A stretch of DNA of 7,278 nucleotides from JBEKDJ01 sp050014415. Its GTDB lineage: Bacteria > Desulfobacterota > BSN033 > UBA1163. Below the pieces are notes generated by a model. The model was not told the origin of the DNA. It ran no database searches and saw nothing but the letters and a program-made list of their open reading frames with translations. Positions 1 to 5,788 of the stretch are shown here, one piece after another. The position numbers and the translations under genes are program-made. How positions within the stretch are numbered: the first letter of the stretch is position 1; the number at the start of each line of letters is the position of its first letter. Location: positions 1 to 7,278 of the forward strand of contig JBEKDJ010000245.1 of the NCBI GenBank assembly GCA_050014415.1, given 5' to 3'.

Positions 1-276
1 CCATCTGCAGAGTTGAGGCCAGATCAGAAGGATGAAGACTCCCTGCCACCCTACCCCATTCTCGATCCCATTCTCAAAGCTTATGTAGAAGAGGATAAGG
101 GGCTTGAAGAGATTGCAAAGATGGGATTCAAGGAGGGTTTGATTAAACAAATCATTCAGCTGGTTGACCGGAATGAGTACAAACGAAGACAAAGCCCGCC
201 AGGGGTAAAGATCACTCACCGGGCATTAGGAAAAGATCGGAGATTACCGGTGACGAACAAGTATCGGAATTTTTAA
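1..276 (+). CDS. nadE: NAD+ synthase (NadE), C-terminal fragment
   Basis: This is the 3' end of a NAD+ synthase gene, which amidates nicotinic acid adenine dinucleotide to NAD+ in the last step of NAD biosynthesis. The reading frame is open from base 1 to the TAA at 274-276, so the gene enters from the left. The translation opens with PSAELRPDQKDEDSLPPY, the conserved stretch near the end of NadE in which the Asp/Glu residues belong to the synthetase domain. It continues with the family's C-terminal pattern, including YVEED, LVDRNEYKRRQ and PPGVKIT, and closes on a basic tail. About 91 codons are visible. The TTG at 13 lies inside the conserved block and is not a start. Whether the complete protein has the N-terminal glutaminase domain cannot be seen. 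Assignment is by recognition of the motif series, and I am confident of the family. Confidence 0.93.
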   Translation, partial: PSAELRPDQKDEDSLPPYPILDPILKAYVEEDKGLEEIAKMGFKEGLIKQIIQLVDRNEYKRRQSPPGVKITHRALGKDRRLPVTNKYRNF

Positions 277-293
277 AATCTCTTAGTGAAGTA

Positions 294-314
294 CCCCGCA
301 GCAGAGCTGCGGGG
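294..314. terminator. GC-rich hairpin downstream of nadE
   Basis: Nine perfect base pairs (294-302 with 306-314) close a three-base AGA loop 18 bases after the nadE stop. The stem is strong enough to end transcription, but no run of T follows (CATCTAATTCTCT), so it is not a textbook intrinsic terminator. It may instead be a copy of a short palindromic intergenic repeat. Its position right after nadE is the main argument for a 3'-end role. Confidence 0.4.
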
Positions 315-333
315 CATCTAATTCTCTAAAAAA

Positions 334-499
334 CTTTCCTCCCCCTTGAGAGACTGTGCCGTAAGTCCGTTCATGGTTCGACAAGCTCACCCCGAACGGA
401 CCACGACACATTAACAATCAATTACTTAGCCGTTCGTCCTGAGCGTGTCGAAGGGCGAACAGTGAACTGTGACACAGTCTCTGATGGGGGAGGATTAAG
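334..499. repeat. MITE-like long imperfect inverted repeat
   Basis: The two ends of this segment are inverted copies. The 8 bases 338-345 (CCTCCCCC) pair with 486-493, and the 10 bases 349-358 (AGAGACTGTG) pair with 473-482. Inside, two smaller units face each other: 367-399, starting CCGTTC and ending GAACGG around a GTTCGACAAGCTCA core, and 430-460, whose reverse complement carries the closely similar TTCGACACGCTCAGG core. The whole segment could fold into one branched hairpin. It contains no gene. This is typical of nonautonomous palindromic repeats that spread between genes in environmental bacterial genomes. A copy-number count in the host genome would settle it. Confidence 0.6.
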
Positions 500-537
500 G
501 TGGGGGTGATGATTACATCATTTCCCCCTTATCCTCC
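489..537. repeat. Second imperfect palindrome overlapping the MITE-like end
   Basis: The arm 489-495 (GGAGGAT) pairs with 531-537 (ATCCTCC), and the G-rich stretch 502-506 pairs with the C-rich stretch 524-528. GATG near 509 pairs with CATC near 516. The left arm is shared with the right end of the larger inverted repeat at 334-499, so the two structures compete for the same bases. It is either a second insertion or a compound repeat. Confidence 0.45.
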
Positions 538-770
538 TTGAAATATCTTGACGCCTCTATCCTTATTTGATAAGGTTCTGCCATGCTAAGAAGACCAAGG
601 CTGGATGCCTCGGGGAGCCTGCACGATATTATGTTCGGAAGAAATTGAGAAAAGAGAGACCTTTCGAAACGACCGGGCTCTTTGAAGGAATTGTGGACAT
701 CCATGGTTTTCACCATAGAAATCCCTTTAATTTTAAATGGTTAGGCAAGAATCGGGCATGTAATAATAGG
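538..770. other. Intergenic stretch with no supportable gene
   Basis: Short open frames exist on both strands here, but neither has a ribosome binding site, a recognisable motif or a convincing start, and they overlap head-on. The sequence shifts from mixed composition to strongly AT-rich towards 720-800. I see nothing in it that I can assign. It could be the decayed remnant of a gene or the flank into which the IS91 element inserted. Confidence 0.4.
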
Positions 771-802
771 CGGAATTATTATATCATAATATAATTTTTC
801 CG
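771..802. repeat. AT-rich palindrome left of the IS91 element
   Basis: The 14-base arms 771-784 and 789-802 are inverted copies with two mismatches around a four-base centre, CATA. The arms begin and end with CGG/CCG and are otherwise A and T. The site lies 11 bases outside the left inverted repeat of the recombinase/transposase unit. Its two-arm layout resembles a binding site for a dimeric or tetrameric protein, possibly the tyrosine recombinase encoded next door. It does not match the dif consensus closely. Function is inferred from position only. Confidence 0.35.
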
Positions 803-812
803 TCTAATATCT

Positions 813-837
813 GTTGAACGAAACCGCTTCGCGGTAG
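813..837. repeat. Left inverted repeat / probable terIS region
   Basis: This 25-nt repeat is the inverted partner of 3319-3343. It contains GTTGAAC (813-819), which also fits the integron core-site consensus GTTRRRY, and a hairpin with stem ACCGC/GCGGT at 823-835. The palindrome GTTTAAAC (837-844) follows directly. As the end upstream of the transposase, it is the expected place for terIS, the termination end of an IS91 element. Confidence 0.5.
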
Positions 838-1000
838 TTTAAACACTTTGTTCTTTGACAATTGAATAGGGTTTGGCGTTGGTCCGTGGTAGGGAGGTTT
901 ATTTTCTATCCATTGATTCATCTGTCAATTCCAAAGCCTTTATCCTTTCTGTTAGAAAGTGGAGGTTACAAAATCTACTTTTGAAGAAAGGAGACAGGAC

Positions 1001-1852
1001 ATGGGAAAATTACGCGATCAGATGAAGAGGGATTTGGAGTTAAAGAATTACAGTCCAAAGACACGGGCCTGTTATTTGGCCGTTGTGAAGAGCTTTGCGC
1101 TTCACTTTCATCGGTCTCCGGACCAGTTATCGGAGCAGGAGATCCGAGAGTATCTTCACTACCTTATCCAGCAAAAGAAGGCCTCTCAGTCCGTCATCAG
1201 TCAGGCGTTTAGCGCTCTGAAGTTTTTCTATGAGACGACCCTGAAAAGAGACTGGAATGGCTTTAGAATTCCCCGTGCCAAGACGGGGAGGAAACTTCCT
1301 GTGGTTCTTTCTCCGCAGGAGATTCAAGCTATTCTTTCAGCCACCCGTAATCTGAAGCATCGAGCCCTTCTGATGACGATTTACTCGGCTGGCCTGAGAG
1401 TCAGCGAGGTGGTCCATTTGAAGGTTTCGGACATAGACAGTCAGCGGATGGTGATTCGGGTCCAGCAAGGCAAAGGAGCGAAGGATCGTTACACCTTATT
1501 GGCCCAGCGTACGTTGGAGGTTCTGCGCGACTATTGGAGAGCGTATCGTCCAGAGGAGTGGCTCTTTCCCGGACAACCTGCGAAAGGAGCTCTTTGCATT
1601 TCGTCTGTCCAGAAGATATTTGAAAAGGTCCTTCATCAAGCCGGTGTCAAGAAACCCGCCACAGTGCATACACTACGGCATAGCTTTGCCACCCACCTTC
1701 TGGAAGCTGGGACCGATCTTTACCATATTCAGCGTCTGCTGGGGCATACCGCTCCTAAGACCACAGCGGTCTATCTTCACCTGAGTCGAAAAGATCTGGG
1801 AGGTGTGAGCAGCCCCTTAGATCTTTTGGAGACAACCGGGAAGCCCACCTGA
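1001..1852 (+). CDS. Tyrosine recombinase (phage integrase family) of the IS91-type element
   Basis: A 283-residue tyrosine recombinase that would cut and rejoin DNA through a phosphotyrosine link. The start ATG at 1001 follows AAAGGAG (987-993) at 7 bases; an in-frame GTG at 959 lacks this and is less likely. The N-terminal SAM-like core-binding domain covers about residues 1-85 and the catalytic domain about 100-270. Visible catalytic residues are R133 (AGLRVSE), the lysine turn GKGAKDR (158-163), H223 and R226 (HTLRHSFATH), H249 (LLGH) and nucleophile Y258 (AVYLH). It is compact like XerC/XerD. It lacks the extra segment between the lysine turn and the HxxR motif that marks integron integrases, so it is not IntI. 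Its neighbour is an IS91 transposase in the same direction, probably co-transcribed. Its substrate is unknown: candidates are the palindrome at 771-802 and the inverted repeats. Confidence 0.9.
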   Translation: MGKLRDQMKRDLELKNYSPKTRACYLAVVKSFALHFHRSPDQLSEQEIREYLHYLIQQKKASQSVISQAFSALKFFYETTLKRDWNGFRIPRAKTGRKLPVVLSPQEIQAILSATRNLKHRALLMTIYSAGLRVSEVVHLKVSDIDSQRMVIRVQQGKGAKDRYTLLAQRTLEVLRDYWRAYRPEEWLFPGQPAKGALCISSVQKIFEKVLHQAGVKKPATVHTLRHSFATHLLEAGTDLYHIQRLLGHTAPKTTAVYLHLSRKDLGGVSSPLDLLETTGKPT

Positions 1853-1870
1853 TAGGAGAGGTGGCTTCCC

Positions 1871-3085
1871 ATGAAAGCGTCTTTAGAGGTGGCCGATCTC
1901 TTTCGGGCTTTTGGGCCGGCTTATCGAGAGGACCATGGTCATGAGATGCCCGTTCGTCACAAGCGTGTGATGCGGGCAATTGAGATTTGCCGAACAGCAG
2001 AACTAGGTGGTCATGTCGACCAGTGCGACCAGTGCGGTGCCTTAAGGATTTCTTATAACTCCTGCCGAAATCGGCACTGTCCCAAATGCCAAACTTTGGA
2101 CAAGGAGCGGTGGCTGGAAGCGAGAGAGAAGGATTTACTACCGACTTCCTACTTCCACACGGTCTTCACTCTTCCTCAAGGGGTCAGACCCTTGGCCTTG
2201 AGGAATCAGAAGGTCGTTTACAACCTCCTTTTCCAATCCGCTTCCGAAACCCTCACTCAGCTTGCTAAAGATCCAAAACATCTGGGGGCAGAGATTGGAT
2301 TCATTGCAATCTTGCACACCTGGACCCAAACCTTGATGGATCATCCTCATCTCCATTGCCTTGTTCCGGGAGGGGGGCTATCTTCGGATGGGAAGCGCTG
2401 GATGTCTTCGAGGCAGGACTTTTTCCTTCCGGTCGAAGTGCTCTCCGCCTTGTTTCGGGGCAAATTCCTTGACGGCCTGAAAAAAGCGTATGAGGCTGGG
2501 CAACTCACGTTTGCGGGTCAGATCGAGGGGTTAAAAGAAGCCTCTGCCTTTAAAAGATTCCTGAATGATCTTTATGATCAAGATTGGGTGGTATACTGTA
2601 AGCCTCCCTTGAGGAATTCCCAAAAGCTAATGGATTATCTGGGCCGTTACACCCATCGGGTAGCCCTCTCCAATGATCGGTTGGTAAAGAGGGAGGGAAG
2701 CCAGGTGACCTTCCGGTGGCGGGACTCGGCAGACGGTAACAAGATCAAGCGGATCACTCTGGAGGCCTTTGAGTTCATTCGCCGCTTTTTGCTTCATGTT
2801 CTACCGGAGCAGTTTGTCAAGATCCGGTATGATGGAATCTTGAGTCACCGGAATCGAAAGAGAAAGCTTTTATCGTGCAAGAGGCTTCTGGGCGTACTAA
2901 CGGCAAAGGAGCCGGAGCGGGTCCCGAAAGAAACATGGCAAGACCTGTTGACTCGCATTAGCGGGATTGATCCCAGAGTCTGTCCCCACTGTGGAAAGGG
3001 GAAGATGATCCAGAGGGAGATCCTTTCTACTTGTTCCGTAAGCCCGGCAAATAGGATGCCACCGAACGGTGAGTGCCCTCCCTGA
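1871..3085 (+). CDS. IS91-family Y2/HUH transposase
   Basis: A 404-residue rolling-circle transposase, close to the usual length for the family. ATG 1871 follows AGGAGAGG with a spacer of about 10 bases. An N-terminal zinc-binding domain is visible at residues 52-73 (CDQC, then CRNRHCPKC). The HUH metal-binding motif is H160-L-H162 in HPHLHCLVPGGG. The two catalytic tyrosines are Y256 and Y260 (YLGRYTHR), the Y2 signature. A second C-x2-C pair (C371, C374) lies near the C-terminus in the CPHCGKGKM motif. All key residues are present and the frame is unbroken, so the enzyme is probably active. It nicks at oriIS, expected downstream of this gene, and joins to a tetranucleotide target. It follows the tyrosine recombinase gene by 18 bases in one likely transcript. 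Confidence 0.95.
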   Translation: MKASLEVADLFRAFGPAYREDHGHEMPVRHKRVMRAIEICRTAELGGHVDQCDQCGALRISYNSCRNRHCPKCQTLDKERWLEAREKDLLPTSYFHTVFTLPQGVRPLALRNQKVVYNLLFQSASETLTQLAKDPKHLGAEIGFIAILHTWTQTLMDHPHLHCLVPGGGLSSDGKRWMSSRQDFFLPVEVLSALFRGKFLDGLKKAYEAGQLTFAGQIEGLKEASAFKRFLNDLYDQDWVVYCKPPLRNSQKLMDYLGRYTHRVALSNDRLVKREGSQVTFRWRDSADGNKIKRITLEAFEFIRRFLLHVLPEQFVKIRYDGILSHRNRKRKLLSCKRLLGVLTAKEPERVPKETWQDLLTRISGIDPRVCPHCGKGKMIQREILSTCSVSPANRMPPNGECPP

Positions 3086-3336
3086 AAGGATATCGTTTGG
3101 GTAGGAGATTCTGTGAATTGCACATGGGCTATCAAAGGAGACGCAGATCTTTGTCCTTTTTCTGTAAAAGAGAGGTTATTTCTTCGTGGGCATTGTTAAG
3201 TTGCTACGGCCGGATCAAAGACACCTTCAAAATAGACGCCAGACTCCTATTGGATTATCAAAGAACGAGACTCATAAGACCTTGGAAAGAACGAAGCTGC
3301 TCAATTGAATCCCCATAGCTACCGGACCGCGGCATC
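3086..3336. other. Non-coding right end of the IS91 element (oriIS side)
   Basis: About 250 bases follow the transposase stop without a credible gene. An open frame starting inside the transposase gene shows no recognisable protein features. IS91 elements carry the replication origin oriIS in this position. The last part (3319-3336) is GC-rich with CCGCGG and forms the inner portion of the right inverted repeat. The following GTTC (3337-3340) matches the known IS91 target preference. Confidence 0.45.
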
Positions 3337-3343
3337 GTTCAAC
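3319..3343. repeat. Right inverted repeat at the IS91 / attC junction
   Basis: This is the inverted partner of 813-837 (19 of 25 positions). Its outer seven bases, GTTCAAC (3337-3343), also match the attC R'' consensus RYYYAAC and abut the perfect stem at 3345-3386. The same bases may therefore be both the IS91 target with flank and the R'' box of an attC site. Confidence 0.5.
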
Positions 3344-3401
3344 CGATTGTATCCGGAATTCGTTTCACTTCACTCCGGATACAATCTTTATCGTTTTATG
3401 A
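3337..3401 (+). other. Probable attC site (site 0) before cassette 1
   Basis: The R'' candidate GTTCAAC (3337-3343) is followed by a perfect 13-bp stem, 3345-3357 with 3374-3386, around a 16-base loop. On the right side, TTATGAAGT (3396-3404) is the exact reverse complement of ACTTCATAA (4152-4160), which overlaps the R'' box of the next site. That marks 3396 as the likely start of cassette 1. The total of about 65 bp fits attC. Against it: no unpaired base in the stem, unequal spacers, and a T instead of G before TTATGA. The stem plus following T-rich sequence could alternatively be a terminator. Confidence 0.45.
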
Positions 3402-3473
3402 AGTGGAATGAAGGACACAGGATTTGACCGATAAACGCCATGAGCATCCACAATTCTGCTGGTCACAATACGT

Positions 3474-3480
3474 AGGAGGT
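3474..3480 (+). promoter_or_regulatory. Strong ribosome binding site of cassette 1 gene
   Basis: AGGAGGT is a perfect Shine-Dalgarno core, 8 bases before ATG 3489. It fixes that start. It lies within a leader of about 90 bases after the cassette boundary, longer than in the other cassettes. I find no convincing -35/-10 pair in that leader. Confidence 0.8.
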
Positions 3481-3488
3481 AATAATCT

Positions 3489-4127
3489 ATGAGCACGTTT
3501 TTGACGGCTCTCATACCACTACTGATCGTTTTTGCAGTATTCTTCGCAATCTACAGATCGGTTCGGGGCAAGAAGTCAACTAAGCTGAAAAGTATAGGCT
3601 GGTTAGAACTGTTAATAGCATATCTCTGCGTCCTCGCTCCAATTGGCCTTGTCATGGGTTTGGGTAAGATCAGCCCGCTCTTTGAGAAAATGCCCGCCCT
3701 AAATTCCCTTGGTACCTTTGATTCTCTGACGCGACTGGTCCTAATCCTTGCTAGTTTCTATGCAGGAGTCTGTCTCTGGAAAACCCTAAAGGGCGCAGTG
3801 CGAAAAGCAAAAATTGTCCTGGTCGCCTTGCTCATATTCAATATTTTGGTTGTTAAAGGTATTTACAGCCTCGCCATCTATGCTGCGCTTGCCCGTGCTG
3901 ACGTGTCTATTCCTGCCAATGCGGTGTTTGATGCACTCATGAGGGATATTATGGGGTCCCTCGTCACTGCCGCAATTATAGTCTCTTGGTATATTTATCT
4001 AAAGAGATCGCGAAGAGTGAGAGAGATTTATGGCACCCCGTCAGCGGCTCAGACCATACTGCCGGAAACACAGATGACAAATAGTGCCGGCACTCCAGTC
4101 GCCGAGAAGGACGGCACAAACGTTTGA
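3489..4127 (+). CDS. Cassette 1: five-helix membrane protein, DUF2569-like
   Basis: A 212-residue inner-membrane protein of unknown function. Hydrophobic segments are at about residues 4-22, 37-57, 81-100, 108-134 and 154-171. The last helix ends in WYIYLKRSRRVREIYG, like the closing motif of DUF2569 (YdgK-type) proteins, in which the final helix runs into a serine/arginine-valine stretch. The IGWLEL segment at 36-41 resembles the start of that domain. The fit to DUF2569 is by eye. The last 35 or so residues are polar and probably cytoplasmic. ATG 3489 follows a strong AGGAGGT. The stop (TGA 4125-4127) lies 27 bases before the R'' box of the following attC. Nothing in it points to resistance or a known transporter. 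Confidence 0.8.
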   Translation: MSTFLTALIPLLIVFAVFFAIYRSVRGKKSTKLKSIGWLELLIAYLCVLAPIGLVMGLGKISPLFEKMPALNSLGTFDSLTRLVLILASFYAGVCLWKTLKGAVRKAKIVLVALLIFNILVVKGIYSLAIYAALARADVSIPANAVFDALMRDIMGSLVTAAIIVSWYIYLKRSRRVREIYGTPSAAQTILPETQMTNSAGTPVAEKDGTNV

Positions 4128-4154
4128 ACGACAGAGACGAGACAGGCAATGACT

Positions 4155-4217
4155 TCATAACCAGTCGTTCCACCGGATCGCCCAAAAATCGGGCTCCCGG
4201 TGAACTCCATGTTCGGC
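4155..4217 (+). other. attC site 1 (end of cassette 1)
   Basis: R'' is TCATAAC (4155-4161) and R' is GTTCGGC (4211-4217). The central stem pairs GTTC (4167-4170) with GAAC (4202-4205) and ACCGG (4172-4176) with CCGGT (4197-4201), leaving C4171 unpaired in the L'' arm as expected of attC. The spacers are five bases on each side (4162-4166 and 4206-4210). A GCCC/GGGC pair lies in the terminal loop. The length of 63 bp is classic. The R' bases TTCGGC are the reverse complement of the R'' box of cassette 2, which confirms the boundary. Confidence 0.85.
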
Positions 4218-4228
4218 GTGAGATTCAG

Positions 4229-4996
4229 ATGGCTGATGAACGCGAGTTTCCAACCCTTCCGCAGTCGCAGCTGACCCGCGACGAGATCGTTGACTACTTA
4301 ATTGAGCAGCGACGTCGGGGGTACTATGTCTTTCAAGATCCAAAGTATCCGCATGTCTTGATTCGGGCGCTGGACGACTTGTACCGCATCAACTTCAACA
4401 TAGGGGGGCCATCGGGGTGCCAAATTCAGCTTGAGCAGTACGGCAACCACTTGAAAATTGCAAATGTTTCAAACATGACGGAGTTACGCGCCGCGGTCGA
4501 CTCGATAGCCCGAGAAGCAATTGGCGCGCGTTGGTCCAGCAGTGTAGATAGAACTCGCCTTAATGAGAACCAACCTGCAACGAACTTCGCCTCCATCGCG
4601 AGCCTCATTGGAGGCTCCACGATTGAGGCGGTGTTTGATCCATACCTCGAGAACAAATCTCTTGCCTCCCTATTGGACATACTTTCGTTCGGGGCTGGTT
4701 CCGTCGCAAACGGCATACGAGTTCTTAGCACAAGCAAAACCTCTGCCGGCCAAATGCCCAGACTTACCAAGGTTGGCTTTGACGCTTGGCTCACTCAGCT
4801 TGGAATCAAAGGCGAAATCCGTCTGATGCCAGCCTCGGAACATCGGCGATTCCTTTTGCTGAGTGGTGGTCAGTCGCTTCTCCTTGGGCAATCACTAAAT
4901 GCAATCCACAAGAATGAGGCTGTGAGATTGGAATCGGACACTGAAGATCGCGCTTTCTTTAATAGCGTGTGGGCAAATGCGACCCCGTTGCAGTAG
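4229..4996 (+). CDS. Cassette 2: protein with a phospholipase D-like C-terminal domain
   Basis: A 255-residue, probably soluble protein. ATG 4229 is chosen because all upstream in-frame codons run through attC site 1; the ribosome site is weak (GTGAGA). Residues 1-115 are unrecognised. From about 125 on, the sequence resembles PLD-like domains found in defence-associated proteins: FDPYL (136-140), a strand-turn around IRVLSTSK (163-170), then HRRFLLLSGGQSLLLGQSLN (205-224) in the position of the HxKx4D catalytic segment. Here H205 is kept, R207 replaces lysine, and the usual aspartate is not evident, while the GxSLN end is clear. Only one such motif is present, so activity would need a dimer, or the fold may only bind. 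A nuclease or effector role is inference. The stop is 33 bases before R'' of site 2. Confidence 0.7.
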   Translation: MADEREFPTLPQSQLTRDEIVDYLIEQRRRGYYVFQDPKYPHVLIRALDDLYRINFNIGGPSGCQIQLEQYGNHLKIANVSNMTELRAAVDSIAREAIGARWSSSVDRTRLNENQPATNFASIASLIGGSTIEAVFDPYLENKSLASLLDILSFGAGSVANGIRVLSTSKTSAGQMPRLTKVGFDAWLTQLGIKGEIRLMPASEHRRFLLLSGGQSLLLGQSLNAIHKNEAVRLESDTEDRAFFNSVWANATPLQ

Positions 4997-5029
4997 GCGC
5001 GCGGAAAAAACGCGGACGGAAAAGCTGAC

Positions 5030-5121
5030 GCCGAACGAGTGCGTCAACCGGACGCGCGGGGACACGTGGTGGCGTTTTTCCGATGTCCCTTGGCCGCGCG
5101 CCGGTTATGCTGTTGTTGGCG
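5030..5121 (+). other. attC site 2 (end of cassette 2)
   Basis: R'' GCCGAAC (5030-5036) is the exact reverse complement of the cassette's own first core, GTTCGGC (4211-4217). R' is GTTGGCG (5115-5121). The stem pairs AACCGG (5046-5051) with CCGGTT (5101-5106) and CGCGCGG (5053-5059) with CCGCGCG (5094-5100), leaving A5052 unpaired in the L'' arm. GGACA (5060-5064) pairs with TGTCC (5084-5088) further in. Spacers of 9 and 8 bases are longer than usual, and R' departs from GTTRRRY, but it pairs with R'' of cassette 3 and so is the real core. Confidence 0.75.
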
Positions 5122-5140
5122 TGACAGGAATTGATCTTTC

Positions 5141-5701
5141 ATGAAACGTAAGCGTTCAGCTCGCTCTGATAGACTCAAGAAGGAAATTGAGGAACTCCGC
5201 ATGATAGCATTCGGAGCGCCGGAGCACTCGCCTTTTCCAGAAGCCGATTATCTCGAAATAGAATGCGAGAGCATCGTCCGGGCACGCGTGCTTCTCGATT
5301 GCGCGATGGTCGAGGAGGTAACTGCCATTATTATTATGGACCACGTGTTGGATGATTCACCGAAATGGAATCAGATTAAGTATTTCGGTCGTATCAAGAA
5401 ATTCCGTGTGCTACATGATGACGTGTTGGGGAGACTTCCGGCTCGTTACAAACTGGGAGTTGCTAAGAAATTCATACGAATTCCGAGGACTATTTCCAAC
5501 ACTATTCAGAGAATGCTTGCCTTAAGGGACGTATTTGCTCATGTCCGTACGCTTGATTATTCGAAACGGAGAGATCTAGAATACAAGGGTGATAATATTC
5601 TTTCTGAGACAGGCTTTCGGACTTACATGCAAGATTCGTCTGAAGCCGTTGCATTTCTAATCGAAAAATCAAGTGTCCTGAAAACGCCAACAAGCGGGTA
5701 G
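5141..5701 (+). CDS. Cassette 3: small protein with HEPN-like RxxxxH motif
   Basis: A 186-residue soluble, mostly helical protein with a basic N-terminus (MKRKR). Near the C-terminus it has LRDVFAH, an R129-x4-H134 motif in a helical context (QRMLALRDVFAHVRTLDY). This is the layout of HEPN domains, in which the arginine and histidine form the RNase site; the second residue is D rather than the common N. HEPN proteins act as RNases or as partners of nucleotidyltransferases in toxin-antitoxin and defence systems. The fold assignment here rests on this motif and predicted helices and is tentative. No antitoxin-like partner is encoded in this cassette. ATG 5141 lies 25 bases after the cassette boundary with only a weak AGGAA upstream. 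The last codons (TPTSG) are written in the R'' and L'' bases of attC site 3. Confidence 0.7.
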   Translation: MKRKRSARSDRLKKEIEELRMIAFGAPEHSPFPEADYLEIECESIVRARVLLDCAMVEEVTAIIIMDHVLDDSPKWNQIKYFGRIKKFRVLHDDVLGRLPARYKLGVAKKFIRIPRTISNTIQRMLALRDVFAHVRTLDYSKRRDLEYKGDNILSETGFRTYMQDSSEAVAFLIEKSSVLKTPTSG

Positions 5702-5773
5702 AGGCGAGCGTGAATAGCCCCGTGCCTTTTTGGTTTAGGTGAGTGCCCCGGCGCCTCACCCTTAACGTTGGGC
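5685..5773 (+). other. attC site 3 (end of cassette 3)
   Basis: R'' CGCCAAC (5685-5691) is the exact reverse complement of the core that opens cassette 3, GTTGGCG (5115-5121). R' is the canonical GTTGGGC (5767-5773). The stem pairs GGGT (5696-5699) with ACCC (5758-5761) and GAGGCG (5701-5706) with CGCCTC (5752-5757), leaving A5700 unpaired in the L'' arm. Spacers are AAGC (5692-5695) and TTAAC (5762-5766). The site starts inside the coding region of cassette 3. The crossover point is between G5767 and T5768. Confidence 0.9.
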
Positions 5774-5788
5774 GACGAGGAGATAATA

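Larger units (their letters stand above)
813..3343 (+). mobile_element. IS91-family element with tyrosine recombinase, bounded by 25-nt inverted repeat
   Basis: The unit holds a tyrosine recombinase gene followed 18 bases later by a Y2/HUH transposase gene. To my knowledge this arrangement occurs in a subset of IS91-family elements listed in ISfinder. A 25-nt imperfect inverted repeat brackets it: 813-837 matches the reverse complement of 3319-3343 at 19 of 25 positions, including nine in a row at the outer tip (GTTGAACGA). The left copy contains a small hairpin (ACCGC TTC GCGGT, 823-835). IS91 elements move by rolling-circle copying from oriIS, downstream of the transposase, to terIS upstream, and prefer GTTC/CTTG next to oriIS. 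GTTC is at 3337-3340, so the true right end may be 3336. No target duplication is expected. Outer boundaries are approximate. Confidence 0.7.

Noticed and set aside
740..746. GTTAGGC, the most canonical integron core sequence
   Set aside because: No R'' partner GCCTAAC and no stem flank it, and the start/R'' complementarity rule fails here. A seven-base match is expected by chance.
567..794. Open frame of 75 codons on the + strand (and an overlapping one on the - strand, 513-716)
   Set aside because: It starts at TTG without a ribosome site, resembles no family I know, runs into the AT palindrome for its last codons, and competes with an equally long frame on the other strand.
855..860. TTGACA as the -35 box of a promoter for the recombinase operon
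   Set aside because: At 16-18 bases downstream there is no acceptable -10 hexamer, so the promoter is not supported by sequence alone.
1001..1852. The tyrosine recombinase as the integron integrase
   Set aside because: It lacks the extra segment specific to IntI proteins, is compact like XerC/XerD, lies directly before an IS91 transposase, and is followed by no attI-like region. It belongs to the IS element.
3073..3318. 81-codon frame after the transposase
   Set aside because: It begins inside the transposase gene in another frame, has no ribosome site, and its translation shows no domain features; the region is the expected oriIS end.
4124..4228. Extended N-terminus of the cassette 2 protein from TTG 4124
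   Set aside because: These 35 codons would be read through attC site 1 and overlap the previous gene's stop. ATG 4229, just after the core site, is the sensible start.
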